DNA of 64,000 nt from Glossina fuscipes (taxonomy: Eukaryota; Arthropoda; Insecta; Diptera; Glossinidae). The stretch is taken from positions 2,163,457-2,227,456 of the forward strand of contig NW_023998433.1 of assembly GCF_014805625.2 (NCBI RefSeq), written 5' to 3'. Position 1 is the stretch's first letter; every line of letters begins with the position of its first letter. The position numbers were made by a program, and so were the translations under genes. This document shows positions 35,831-48,900 of the stretch, one piece after another. Under the pieces are notes generated by a model. That model did no database searches. It was not told the origin of the DNA and saw only the letters and a list, made by a program, of their open reading frames with translations.

Positions 35831-36620
35831 TATAAAACAAATATATAGCTATTTATTATATAACCTTTAAGAACAAAAAAAAAAAAATTTGGTTTTAATT
35901 ATAAATTTTTTTGTTCGCGGGCTCGTTATCCTGCCTCCATTAAAAATTTGGTTAGGCTATAAAATAAAGTATAGTATTTAACTCTTATTCATTTTATAGT
36001 CGATTCGATTTGGTGAATCCTACAATTAGTCTTAGTTTTAAGAAGAAAAACCTGAACATCGCCTACATACTGTAGCAAATTCCGTTTTTAAACTGTATTT
36101 ATGGTGGATTCCATCCCATTGAAAAATAATATTAAGTCCACTTTGTTGTTACACGGCTTTATTCGATTTGTGGGAGGTTTGCTTTTCTCTCACAAAAAGA
36201 TAATTGAATTGCAATAGAAATACTTTCATCGCAAAGAAAAATTGTAATTGTTTTGCCATACGTGCGTGTTTCCAGTTTATTAAAAGTGAAAATATGTATA
36301 AAATAGCAGAAAATTTCTTATTAGTCAAGTGTGCCAAAATTTGTGTTCGTCTCTTTTTCCTTTTTATATCTCATATCGTAAATCTAAAATAAAAATAGCT
36401 TTTCTTTTTCATTTCCCTCCTTCTCCTTTAGAAATCTACGCGAAGTAAATATGTTTTAGTTATTCAAATAAAAAAAATTGCTAGAAATACTTACGTATAT
36501 CTGTATATAAATATATATATGTGCACGTGTGCATTTTCTCCATTCCAAAATATCGTTTACATAAGGGTTTCTTCTTCCACAAATGATGATTCTGCACCAA
36601 TTCTTCAATTATTAAGAATA

Positions 36621-37892
36621 TATTAGTTTGGGGAAAAAGAAATCCATTATTTTTTCGGTAGATGGCTGCACTGATAGATTTCTCGTAAAGTATCGCGTCA
36701 AACAATTTCAGATTTATGCTCGTTGGAAAGGTGACATTTCTCAGTAAATAAAATTCTTTTGCTGTTTTTTGTTTGGTGCATTCAGCTGTGAGTTACAGCG
36801 TGTTAAAAATGGAAGTGAAGAAAGAGAAAATTCGGTACATTTTACAGTTTTTCTTTGACAAAGGCGAAAATGCAAGCCAGGCGGCTAAAATTTTGAATGG
36901 TGTTTATGGTTCCGATACTGTAACAGCCAATTATGTGCAATTTTGGTTTCGTAGAATCCGTTCAGGAATTTTTGATGTTAAAGATGCACCTCGCGCAGGT
37001 AGGCCGGTCGTCGAAAATGTCGATAAAATCGGAGAAATGATCGAAGTTGACCGGCATGTTAGCAGTCGTAACATCGCCCAGGAGCTAAAAATCGACCATA
37101 AAACAGTTTTAAACCATTTACACAAAGCTGGATTCAGAAAGAAGCTCGATGTTTGGGTGCCACACCAATTAACAGAAAAAAACATGATGGATCGAATTTC
37201 CATCTGCGAAGCCTTGGACAAACGGAATGAGATGGACCCATTTCTTAAACGGATGGTGACTGGAGATGAGAAATGGATCACATACGATAACCCTGTGCGA
37301 AAACGATCGTGGTCAAAGAGCGGTGAAGCACCTCAAACGGCCAAGAAGGTTTTGCTATGCATTTGGTGGGACTGGAAGGGGATTATTTATTATGAGTTGC
37401 TTCCATATGGCCAAACGCTAAATTCTGATCTCTACTGTCAACAACTGGACCGTTTGAAGATAGCGATTGACCAGAAACGGCCAGAATTGGCCAACAGGAG
37501 AGGTGTCGTGTTCCACCAGGACAACGCTAGGCCACACACATCTACAGTGACTCGTCAGAAACTTCGGGAGCTTGGTTGGGAAGTTTTAATGCATCCGCCA
37601 TACAGTCCGGACTTGGCACCAACCGATTATCATCTTTTTCTTGCATTGCAAAATTTCTTTAATGATAAAATATTGGAATCTAGGGCGGATTGTGAAAATC
37701 GACTACAAGAGTTTTTTGCAAATAGAGACCAGGACTTCTATGAGAGAGGCATTTTGAAGTTACCTTTAAAATGGCAACAAATCGTACAACAAAACGGTGC
37801 ATATTTGACCCAAATCGGACAATCCGAAGCATGCTAAATAAAGTCCTGAAGTTCATATAAAAATAATGGATTTCTTTTTCCCCAAACTAATA
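36621..37892 (+). mobile_element. Intact mariner element, 1268 bp, with TA duplication
   Basis: The element runs 36623-37890 between TA dinucleotides at 36621-36622 and 37891-37892, the mariner target-site duplication. The terminal inverted repeats (36623-36654 and 37859-37890) are identical over 32 bp and start TTAGTTTGGGGAAAAAG. It holds one unbroken transposase gene. The perfect repeats and open frame point to recent insertion. The right end abuts a short (TA)n tract that could be a preferred target. Confidence 0.95.
36809..37837 (+). CDS. Mariner transposase, intact
   Basis: A DDE/D transposase that cuts and pastes its own element at TA sites. It is 342 residues from the ATG at 36809, within the usual size of about 340-350; the frame is open upstream but lacks an earlier ATG. 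The first helix-turn-helix (about residues 5-50) includes FFFDKGENASQAAKIL. The linker has GRPV, and the second helix-turn-helix (about 83-106) has NIAQELKIDHKTVLNHLHK. The WVPHQL motif is at 116-121. The catalytic triad is D153 (TGDEKW), D238 (HQDNARPH) and D273 (YSPDLAPTDY), with 34 residues between the last two, the mariner D,D34D signature. It resembles the mellifera/irritans-type subfamilies, by memory only. All catalytic residues are present, so it may be functional. Confidence 0.95.
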   Translation: MEVKKEKIRYILQFFFDKGENASQAAKILNGVYGSDTVTANYVQFWFRRIRSGIFDVKDAPRAGRPVVENVDKIGEMIEVDRHVSSRNIAQELKIDHKTVLNHLHKAGFRKKLDVWVPHQLTEKNMMDRISICEALDKRNEMDPFLKRMVTGDEKWITYDNPVRKRSWSKSGEAPQTAKKVLLCIWWDWKGIIYYELLPYGQTLNSDLYCQQLDRLKIAIDQKRPELANRRGVVFHQDNARPHTSTVTRQKLRELGWEVLMHPPYSPDLAPTDYHLFLALQNFFNDKILESRADCENRLQEFFANRDQDFYERGILKLPLKWQQIVQQNGAYLTQIGQSEAC

Positions 37893-38500
37893 TATATATA
37901 TATATATATGAAATGAAGTGAATTACCACGATATGTTTCAATTTAAAAGCAGGCGTAATAAACTGCAACGTGTTCTTGACCCTTTAGGTAGCCTTGTCAG
38001 TGATCTCTATTCGTCGTTCACAATTCTCTGTTTTATTCGTGATCAAGTCTTCTTCTTCTACACAGTTTGTAAAGCAAACCAAAATGGTGCTTAAAGAGTA
38101 ATGCCGTCTTGTAATATTTGCTGTTGTTCTTTCTTTTTTTTTATTCTCTTAAAGACCGCTTAAACTATTATGTATAAAAATGATACAAAAATTTTATTGA
38201 TTGGATCGATTTTCGATCGCTGTGCAAGGTCATTTAACTAATTGTATGGTGCATGCAGTGGATATTATAAAAGCCAAGTCAATATTCCTTTGGTGTTGAA
38301 ATTTTCTCGAAACTATTTCTGATTTCTTGAGATTGCTATACTGCTGTCTCCTTGAGTTGCTTTGAAATTTTTATTTATAACGAAAGTAATACTTAGATAT
38401 GCGTGGCTGTAAACGAGAATCTCTTTTATTTTCGACTATATCAATTAAATTGTTAAAAAACAACAAAAAATATTAACAAAGAGCAATTCATGCACACATC
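37893..38500. other. AT-rich stretch, no supported gene
   Basis: A (TA)n tract just after the mariner, then non-coding sequence. Confidence 0.5.
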
Positions 38501-38521
38501 GAAAGAAACATTAAAATATAC

Positions 38522-38698
38522 ATGTATGCTTTTATCATTGTTCAGTTATTGTTGCTTTTATTTCAATCTGTTTATGTTACAAATTGTTGGACAATCAAGG
38601 ACGGTAAAAAGGAATACGTTACGAATAAGGTGCAATACCATCGCAATGTGTTCGAGAGGAGTATGCCAAAGGGATTGGAGATGAGAAAGTGCGTATAA
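38522..38698 (+). CDS. Candidate small secreted peptide (58 residues)
   Basis: The ATG at 38522 opens a 58-codon frame starting with a good signal peptide (MYAFIIVQLLLLFQSVYV, likely cut near TNC). The mature part is TNCWTIKDGKKEYVTNKVQY followed by HRNVFERSMPKGLEMRKCV. The composition changes sharply from hydrophobic to charged and codon use is balanced, both unusual for chance frames in this AT-rich region. Only two Cys are seen. GTGCGT (38689) and GTATAA (38693) near the end could be splice donors, in which case this is the first exon of a larger secreted protein. The family is unknown to me. It is isolated: the nearest feature is the mariner 0.6 kb upstream. Confidence 0.45.
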   Translation: MYAFIIVQLLLLLFQSVYVTNCWTIKDGKKEYVTNKVQYHRNVFERSMPKGLEMRKCV

Positions 38699-38699
38699 G

Positions 38700-41600
38700 A
38701 TATTTTAAACCGATTAAGTGGCAATTTATTTTAATGACATTAAAATACTCCATTATTTGCCAGCATTTGCTTTACATCTTTTGTATCGACGTAAAGTCTG
38801 CGCTCAAAAGCAATTGAATCAATATGGTCTTGGAAAAATTGATCTTTTATATACACCACAGTTATTATTTTAATTTTGGTAATCATTTGGTAAATATTTA
38901 TGGCTTTTGTATATGTGAGTGCGCGCGCAACGCAAATAGAAAGCAGTTTGTTTTCATTCTTTCACACTTTCAGCAGCTATTGCGGAAATTGGCATATTTT
39001 TTGTATTGTATTGAATTGAGTATATTATATACTTAATGTTTATGAAAGGTGTACAAAATTCGACAAATTTTATTCGAAACTTACTACTTTTTATTTCGTT
39101 TTTTTAGCCTTTCGCATTTTTTTTTGTTTTGTTATTATCTCGACCGACATTAATTTATTCGGAAGTACACAATTATTCGATTCTTCCGTTGTCAATGCCT
39201 TCATTTTATTGGGTGAGACACGCATTGATACGAACCACTGCAGTGTACATTTAGAGTGAAAAAATTTTCATTCATACATTTGAAACATTATAATGTAATT
39301 TTCATTAAAACTATTTTTGCATATATACACATAAGTCGACTGCAATGAATTTAAAGAGAAATTTTAAATAATTTGTACTTTCGTTTGCTTTTAATAAAAA
39401 AAAAAAAGAACGGATAAAAGATTTTAAATATAATTTAAAAACAAATACAACAGAAATTTCCATGCATGAAATTGAATTGATTGCTTCTTATGATATTAAG
39501 ACTGAGGTTCGCTATAGCTGAGCGAATATCATCGTTCATATACATATCCAGTAACGTGACGGGAAAGCGAAGAGAAAGATTCGTGCATTGCAGCCATTCA
39601 ACTGTGCCTAGAAGCATACCATAATAATAAATAATTTCAACAACAAATCTTCTATCATCATATGAATGAGAATGAAAGAGGGATCAGAGTTTTAAATCTG
39701 TTAATCACCCAAATTGAACTTAGCCAGGCATACTTACTTCATTTCTCAGTAAATTACAGTCCTTTGAAAATTTAATTAAGAATGTAATCATAATTTATTA
39801 ATTGGCGTCTTATCTAATGTCTTCAATTAATTTAAAATTTACAATAACTGGTTGTGTGTAAACGCGATGGAACGTGCCGTATAGACAACATATAGCATTT
39901 AAAGGTACAGTGTCATTTTAACAAATAATTTCCTGCATGTATATATGTATTTGTGTTGGCAGTAGGTTGTATACGTTTTTCTGGGAGTATGCGCCTGATT
40001 GTGGATTTTACGATAGAAAAATGATTGTCATAAAAAGTTGACTTTTCTTTAGTGTAACACAACACCAAACTTGATAATATATTTTTGGCTTGTAATCATC
40101 ATCATTATTAATATGTGTATATGTATATACGTGTGTATCTACTTACATACGCATTTAAAATATTATTTGTGTGTTGTTGGTCAGCTAACTAGCTTAACTT
40201 AAACAGACGCCAACACATGCAGCTATAAACATTTCTCTCTGTCTTTCGCCAGCATCTAACATCTAAAACAGCACAAGTATCAGTGTTGACGATCGGTGTG
40301 TGGTAAGAAAATGAAAAAAAAAAAAAAGAAAAAAACAAAATAAAAATAAAATAAAGGGAATACGTATAACAGGAACACTAAATAGTTGCTCTGAAAGAGC
40401 ATCATGAAATTGCTGTCAACAAACCAGTAACCAACAACCGAAAGTACTAGCATAATAGCACCAGCAGCAAAAACAACGTAACAAAAATCCGCAAAATAAT
40501 GTACACTTTAATGGTACTTTAAGCCAAAATTATGTGATGTGTGTTGTAAAAATGTTATGTTAGAGTATTAAACCGAATCGCACATGAGCACATATATACA
40601 TATACACATTTATATAGATTTTAGAATCCATGTACGTATGGTTTTTATTTAGTGTACATTTTGAAATACCTCTCAATAAAACCAATATTATGGTTGTCCA
40701 TGGTTATTCCCAATAAGTATCTTTACGTATGCACGCACGCATATCAATGCATATATATGTACGCACAAACACCTAAACACTTTGTAACCCATGTTGCTAT
40801 GACAGAGTTTCGTTTTACAAGTTAAAATATTTGAATATATATACATACAATGTCTGAAAACTCATAACGCGTGTTTGCTAAATATAGATTTTTTTTCAGT
40901 GAGTGTGGACGTTCTAGTGATGGATGTGGAATGCTTTCGCGTTTTTATTTCTCATTTTTCGTATTAGCCTGATTAGTCCCATTAGTTATCAAGGTATCCC
41001 CTTGTTTATATGATCAATGGTTTCTTCATATCTCGGTAAGCAATGCACTAGCAATAGCGGAAGGCGAAGGCGAAGACGAAAGAACGGCAAAAATATCTCA
41101 ATGAATGACAAACAGTCAAAATTTGACACTTTATTTAAGACTTTTTACTATCATTCTGGTAGCTCCATAAATCCGCGCTACCAGAATTTTCGCGCTTTCG
41201 TATAAGTGCGACGCTGCCTTTGTTATAATCGGTAAAAATTTCACCATTTTATGTGGTTTCAAAGAAATAGACCTTAGTTGACGCCCAATGAGGGTTCTAT
41301 ATTATATATTTATGATCGAAAATGCCATTTTTCTTGTCTAACAACGATTTGTTTATGAAGTCGTAACTTACTTTATTTCAGTTTGTGTTAGAGTTGAAAT
41401 TGTGTTCTCCTGGCACCGGTGAACCAAGCAAGATATACTTTGCGACCGATTTCGTTTTTAGCTTTTGAGGAATTTTACGAAAAGCTTCATTATATCCTAT
41501 AAATATAGAGCACAATTTTGTCGTTTGTATTGGAGTTCAATGTATCGCTTGTGGGTTTCAATCTACTTGCGACTTACTTAAGTTATCAAAGTGTGTTATA

Positions 41601-44600
41601 ATACTTCCGACTACCGAATATTTCGATTTGGGTGTTGGGACTAAAATTGATGATAGTGTAATATAAGAGAAATGTGCGCATAACATATAGATATGCGTTT
41701 ACTTGTTTGAAATAATTGTCTCATATTGAATGAGAATTTGTAATTTCGCAAACACCATAAAGTTTTTGGTAAAATAATTAAAGAAAATCTTATGAAGACT
41801 TTAAATTACATTATACAAGGGGCCTGCAATATTTTTCGTAGTGCTTTTCAAGAATGCATCATTATCCAAATCTTAAAAATTTTCGATAACAAAAATTATA
41901 ATCGCAATAAATTGTGTTGTTCTCTACGCAGATAAAATTTATTAGTGTGAAAACAGTATTAAACGATTAAGCAATTTTCCCAACATTTTTTATCTTGAAT
42001 TCAGACGGACTGCTAACTGTTATAAATAGGAGAGGAGGTTTGGTTTTTGTAATTGGTATAGTAGTAAACCAAAAAACAAATTAATTAAAACGAATAGTAA
42101 TTAAAACGTTTAAGTGTAAGCGAAAACACTGCTGAGTTGAATGAATACGGACGGTCGCGTGGAAATAGTATAAATATCGTCCTTCTGCGATTTGGTTATT
42201 GCTATTTTTAAACGAATGTACTGGTACAGTAAAATATATACCAAAGTGTTATCAATGTGCTCGCGGGGGCAGCGGAGAGAAAAAAACAATGTCTTTAAAA
42301 AGAGATAATTTTCTAGTAGAGAGAAGTCTTTCTCAGTCACCGTATTATCTATATTATGAAGAGAGCTTGGGCAAACATATTAAAAGATAATTTTTCTGAA
42401 ATACAAACATACTTACATATATAGCTTTGGTATATTTTTTCAACAATTTTTTTGTAAACGTTTTAATCAAATTTTTTCGCTAAGACACTTTTTTGAAATA
42501 ATGTATGGTTAGGATAGGTTAGTTTAAGTTAGAAGGTTTACAGCGAGATCATAAGAAAAAGTTTGATAAACTCTGTTCTAATGGATTATTGAGGTAACAT
42601 AATGACTTGACTACATTATTTGAAACATTCAGACATTCAGATGCTGTAGAGAGTGTAGAAATGTAGTTAAGATTTTCGAACAAAGAAAATTTCGATTAAA
42701 CACAATAAGTAAAGTAAGTAAAGACTTAAAATGTGTTTACAGTTAAAGCTAACTTTCTAAATGCATACTGTTGCATATTAATTAGGTTAAAATTGTCAAT
42801 CGAATAAAGTTCCGGTTTTGTATTTAAAGCAAAAACTAGACAACAATTAAGATATCAAAATTTTTGAAATTGTTATATATATCAATGCATATGTTTTCCA
42901 TACTTTAGGAAATAAACTAAAAAACAACCGAAATTTTTCATCTGTCGTCAAACTGGGAAACATATCAACTTTGTTATTCTATTGGTAACATCTAAACTGG
43001 GAATACATTGCCCAATATCCGATTAGTTTCTCGGGTCAATTTACAACAATGTCGCAAATTTCGTCAAAATATCTTGAAAATTGGGACTGATTATAGACGC
43101 ATGTAGAGAAATATCAGAGAAGTAGGCGGACGGACATGTAGACATGATTAATGCAGATTATGCAGATTCTAATCTAAATCGTGGATCTATCTTAAGTCCT
43201 GCTGGTTCCTATTGGGTCTTACACACATCCTGACAAACTTAATGCATTCGATATCGCAAGCAGTGCAAGATTTAATAAATATACTCTAGAGTAATTGTGC
43301 AGAGATTTTATAGTTAAATTTTTGCTGCTAACGCGCCTAAGATAGATAATAAGTTTATTTAAAAAATTTATTAATTTCAGCTTTTTAATGTCCCGGTTAA
43401 AAACAGTTCGCTTATATCTTTTTTATTTTAATAGAGGACAGATTTTTAATTGCAACACCCTCTCCAGGTGTGGCTTTTGAAGATAGAATTTCTGTTGGGG
43501 AATTGCTTCTCTGCCTTATGGAAAATACACCACACACTGATAGCAAATAAATCCAGTTCTTAGAAAAAGTGCGAAATTAGTAAATTTGAATCATTGTCAA
43601 TTTCTTTCCACTTTAAACAATTCTCTGCCATATTAGTGCTTGAACATTGTACAGTATAGCCGGATGAACCGATTCCTTCGTTACGCATTTCATTGTTCAT
43701 TTCTGTGGACAATTCTAATCGGAAACCAGCGTAGTAAAAAGACTAAGATGATAATAATTATGTAAAAATATGATCAGATCTTCTTTTTATCAAGCCTAGA
43801 GGGTTCTTGAATTTACAACACAGTTTTTGCAATGCCCACTTTCGAGAGTTTTGACTGGAAGCGCTGGTGTGTGGAGAAGCTTAGGATATGAAAATTCGAA
43901 TTGTGTGTGTGAAACAATTTATATTAATCACACTGTGTAGGTCGATTGAGAGTCAATCAATATGACCTGAGCGGAGTTACAAAGTAAATGCACTCACTAT
44001 TAGGCATATAGAAGAAGTTTCTGTGTACATATGTATATGTATGTGTTACGTCTATAAATACATATACGTACATGTAGTTAAAATATCACTAAATATACTA
44101 TTTCATGTATCATTTGCTGTTAAAGTTTTTGATACCAATGTGTGAGTGAGGAGTAAGAGGAATCCATACATATGTGTGTAGACAAGTGCAACGTTGCTTT
44201 GCTAACTATTTGAAAACAATAACATTGTTAACGTTTGATAAACACAATGTTTAGGTTTATTTTTCTGGTTTAATAAACACGTACATATAAGAACATTCTG
44301 TTGCATGCTAGTCTGTTGCTCTTGCTACTCTTTCGACTCGTTTCAAAGTTAACCCGTTTGATACCAACAAGTTTATTAGCCGCGGTCACAAACATTGTTT
44401 CTCTCTTTCTTATTCTCTCAGTCTACTTTTTTCTTCTCACCTTTGCAATAAATTTTCGAAACTGTTCACTCGCTAGATTATTATATGCCAAATTTTGTTT
44501 TGCTTTATCTGAATATTTTATATTTGTTATATATACAATATATTATAGTAGCGTTATTTCTTTATAATTAAAACAGTGCAATGCAGTATAAAATGAAATA

Positions 44601-45960
44601 AAATCTTCTTAGAAATGTTATAAAAATGATATGATTTCTGCCTTACCCTTCGAGATAAATTGAATTTATTAATCATATATGATATCATATGTAAACATTC
44701 ATATATCTATAATGTTTATTGAATATCGTGCATGTGCATATACTATCTATGTATTTAAAGACTATACTAAACAAAATCATAAACAATTTATTGTTTGACT
44801 TTATATTCTTTTTCATATCAATCGAATAATGAGCACAACGAACAATGAGGACCGAAGCCTGAGATAATTAAATCATAAGCCATTAGCACAGTTGCATAAA
44901 CCGACCACGACTTCATAACACATTAGATGAGTTTAGTATTAAATTTGTTGTTGTAGGATGTTTTTCGCCGAGGGTTCCTTATTTTGGGAAAGTTTCTCAT
45001 TTAATTATGAACAAGTGTGCATTTAAAAACTATGTTGTAAATTTAAGAATCCTCTGGGCGTGACAAAAAAAAAACCCAATGAAAATTTTACAATATCATA
45101 ACAAGTTTAGTTTTCTTACTACGCCCGCTTTCGTTTAAAATTGTCCACAGAGATGAACAATTAAATGCATGATGAAGAAATAAACTCGTCCGACTGTACT
45201 GTGCGATGTTTATGCACTAACGTAATGGAGAGTTGTGAAAAGTTGCGATGATTCAAATTTATTGATTTCGCAATTTTCCTATGGAGTGGATTAATTTGCT
45301 ATCAATTTGTGGCGTATTTTCGAGATAATTTGAGTAAATTGGTTATCCTCTGCACGTGACTTAAGCAAAATAGCGTAAAATACCGCCTATCTTTTGAAAA
45401 ATTCGTATTAGAGTATGGAAACTATAATAGGTCGTTCGATAGGCTTATTTCATGGAAAACTTGACTTTAAAACGTAGCTTCACATTATTACAAGTCCGGG
45501 CTGCATGAAACGATGGAACAACCTCGAGCTCACTTAAAAGTTAACTAAATTTGAAAATTATAAGGAACATGTAATTTGCTTGACTCACTGTACTGTTCGC
45601 CAAAGCAGCTCGTTAGAATCTTTTTTTTATGCTCTCTGTCAGATTAACATTAATACACATGCACAGGTGACCAATTTTCATATTATATTCTTTGTTTATA
45701 TTTTATGATAAATAGGATTTAAAAAGCATTCACTTCAGTTTATTTCATTTCAAATAATCTTCAGCTAAAGTCTGGCACACATAGATATCGACAACGTAGC
45801 GCTGCAAATATAAGCGATCTTTGGAATTAAAAAAGAAAGTAAATGAAAAATTTTAAAATAAAACAAAAATTAATTGACATAAAATATTAATAAATATGTA
45901 CATAAAGTGTAATAGTAATAGCTATTAAATAATTAATTTGAAGTTATTTTTTAATTTAAA
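38700..45960. other. 7 kb gene-poor AT-rich stretch
   Basis: No gene is supported. It contains CATATA/TACATA simple runs (40560-40860, 44020-44100). A minus-strand 60-codon frame at 39435-39617 has an ATG but no domain. A spliced 5' UTR exon could lie at about 40230-40302, ending in GTAAGA, but nothing proves it. A piece of the dispersed fly repeat lies at about 43050-43250. Confidence 0.45.
43050..43250 (-). repeat. Dispersed fly repeat, short copy
   Basis: 'aaatatcttgaaaattggga' precedes 'ggcggacggacatgtagaca' and 'taatctaaatcgtggatcta', the reverse-strand order of the repeat seen at 21.7 and 50.7 kb. Confidence 0.5.
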
Positions 45961-45967
45961 AGTCTAG

Positions 45968-48900
45968 ATGATTCTTCATTTCTCTCGTAAACAATTTTTC
46001 ATATTCGCGGGGTTGAGCTTAATGGCAATTTTTCTAATTTGGATTTTCTACGTGACCACAAAGACTAAATTAAAATATCAATGTTTTAATACAAAAGTGG
46101 ATACCGGCCAATCAACGTTGGAATTGGTACATATTGTAAGTTTTTATTTTTACATAATTTTAATTACAAACTTTTTAAATAACAGAAACCGCATAGTTCT
46201 AAAGGGGATGTAGACATTTTTACCGCAGCTTCCATTACAAAAGAATTAATATTCATTTTGTACGATGAAGATTTCGAGCTGCAACTTGACAATTGCAAAA
46301 AACAAACTCCCGACCCTAGAATACGCAAAAAGTCTCAATGTGGTCTTTATTAAGGAATTACGATCTATGCGTTCTTTGATTTGAATGTTAATAAAGGGAA
46401 GCAGTTTTTGTCAAATATTATATTTTCCGTTGTATATCCAATGAATAGAGAGAATAGAGGAAAAAAGTTATAATAACTTATATTTTGAGCTTTTTTAGTT
46501 CCAACACCTAATACATTTCAAAAGGTTCAAAATTACGTTACGTTCATCTATTATACTTAATAATGAAGCTCCTGATTTTTATTAAATTCTTGATAATCTT
46601 TGGTATCCGAGACACTAAGTTTTTTATATATTTTTGACCTGTTTGAAATTTAAATCTTCATTTATCCACTTTTGTTGAGAGTTTTGAGAATCGTTGAGAA
46701 TTAACGTCAAGTACAGCGCGACAGGTTGAAAGTTTAATGATAAAGAATGAATTAACAAAGATTACCATTATCTGATCTATGAGCATATCCCTAAAAACTA
46801 ATTATCTAAGACAGACTATATGAAAATATTTTTATAAGGAACTTATGCCTCTTTAAAAGTATCTCTCTCGACTACAAAATTGTCCAAATAGATTATCTCT
46901 TTCTGATTTTCCAGAAATTTTGAAAACGAACTCGTATTTTTACATTTTGGCACATTGCGACATTATTTGATTTAATTGCGTCTGTTTTTGTTTTTGAGTG
47001 GCGCTTTCCAGTGATCGGCCAGCTCATAATACATTGTAATCAGCTCAATCTCTATCATATACAGAATATCATCAATAATCGATTCTATTTGTCTTTTTCT
47101 CTTATTTGTTCAGTTTCGTTGACGTTAATGGTTCGACTGGCTTGAATCACAATAGCATATATGTTCATAATTTAGTGCGTTACTCGAAAATCATCTTTTT
47201 TTTTTTTTTTTTTTTTTTTGTAATATAACTTAAGCTAACTTAAGACTCAAAAGTGCGACATTGCTTTGGCTTTGCGTTCAAACATTTACTACCGCTTGGA
47301 ATTTACAGTCACTGGCTTATTGCGGGCAGATTTTTTGCCTAGTAATTTCCTAGTTAATATTATATACTCGCTAAGTTTTGTTCTCTTATGACTAATAGCT
47401 AATATAGGCAGGCAAAGAGAAGGAGATCGAGGACGAAATCAATCGAGAAAGTAAAGTTGAACAAAAATATATATCTATTTCATGGGGATTATGGGATGTA
47501 TTTGTTTAAAAAGCGGAAAAAGAAGTGCAATATGGTTTCATCTTTTGATCAATGGTATAAAAATATTTAACCAATTTTTGCTATTGCTATTGGATAAGTT
47601 CGAAGTCCACATGCAAAAATCTAGTCGTTTAAAAAGTCATGTTTAAAAAAGCCACATAAAAAATATAAGATATTCGAGAGAAAAAGTTATGCACAAGTCT
47701 TACATAAAAGATAAATACTTTGATTTGCTTATTGTAAAGGTCCTTCTAAAATGTCTGTAACGCTAACTTATTTAAACTGAGTTCGTTCACTTTTAATCAT
47801 ATGTCCATTAATATCATTTTGTGCAATTTTCTTAAACCTTAACCTTAAGCAATAAAAATATAATAAAAGGAAAGAATAAGAAGAAGAACGAAAGTTCGGT
47901 TCAATATATGGCGAATAAATCTTTTATTGCCTGCTGACCCTAGGAATAATTGACACAGATACAACTTTATTTCTTAACGCTTTCATAGATTTTTGTATAC
48001 TTTTTAGGCTTAGCAGTAAGCTAATTGCAATTAGAATTTCCGTAGACATTTTTACTGCATTTTGGGTCGAGGTTGATTTTATATTATTTAGTTATGTCAA
48101 CTTTTTGGCTATAGTGATTTTATATTATAATCTGATCACACCCAGAGTCGATTTTTAGAATTAAGGCGAATTGTGTATACCTGAAACTTCGACTGGAGAT
48201 AGGGATCTGGCTGAGACCATTTAAATGCTTTTAATATACGTTGTGCCCCAGGGATGCACATATAAAAGCAACGGATCAAATTTTAGGATAAATTAAATAT
48301 GAAATGGGGAAGATGTTTTTGCAGTTGCAAAAGCTAAGCACAGATTTTCATAAAAAATATAAACAGTCTCTGATTAGTGAAGAAGAGCTTTTTTAATGAC
48401 ATTTTGTTACTTGCTTTCAGGTCATGCGTCATGGACCTCGTACTCCTGTCGACACGTACCCAAATGATCCATATCTAAAGAATAAATTTGAACCTATTGG
48501 CTGGGGTCATATAACCAATGTGAGTATTAATGAGAAAAGCATCAGTTTAAAGTATCCTAATCAGCCTAATCCTTGTAGAAAGGTAAACGTGAACTTTACG
48601 ATCTCGGTGTTTTATTAAAACGACGTTATGGTAAACTTTTGGATCCCTATTATACACCAGACGTGAGTTTACTTATTTTTAGGGATTCGAAGGAAAAGTA
48701 AACTTAAAATATTTATAGAAAATATATGCTCAAGCTACAGCCTCACCACGAGCGATGATGACATTGTCCACGATTTTAGCTGGTATGCTACCACCATTGA
48801 ATACTGCGATGGATTGGTTAAGTGGGTTCAATTGGCAACCGATACCAATATTTTCAGAACCTTTGGACCAAGATTCGGTATTTGCAGAGTTATACAAACT

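Noticed and set aside
36931..37281. Minus-strand 116-codon frame inside the mariner
   Set aside because: Antisense shadow of the transposase gene.
44301..44567. 88-codon Leu-rich hydrophobic frame
   Set aside because: Starts at TTG, has no ATG, and hydrophobicity comes from T-rich sequence.
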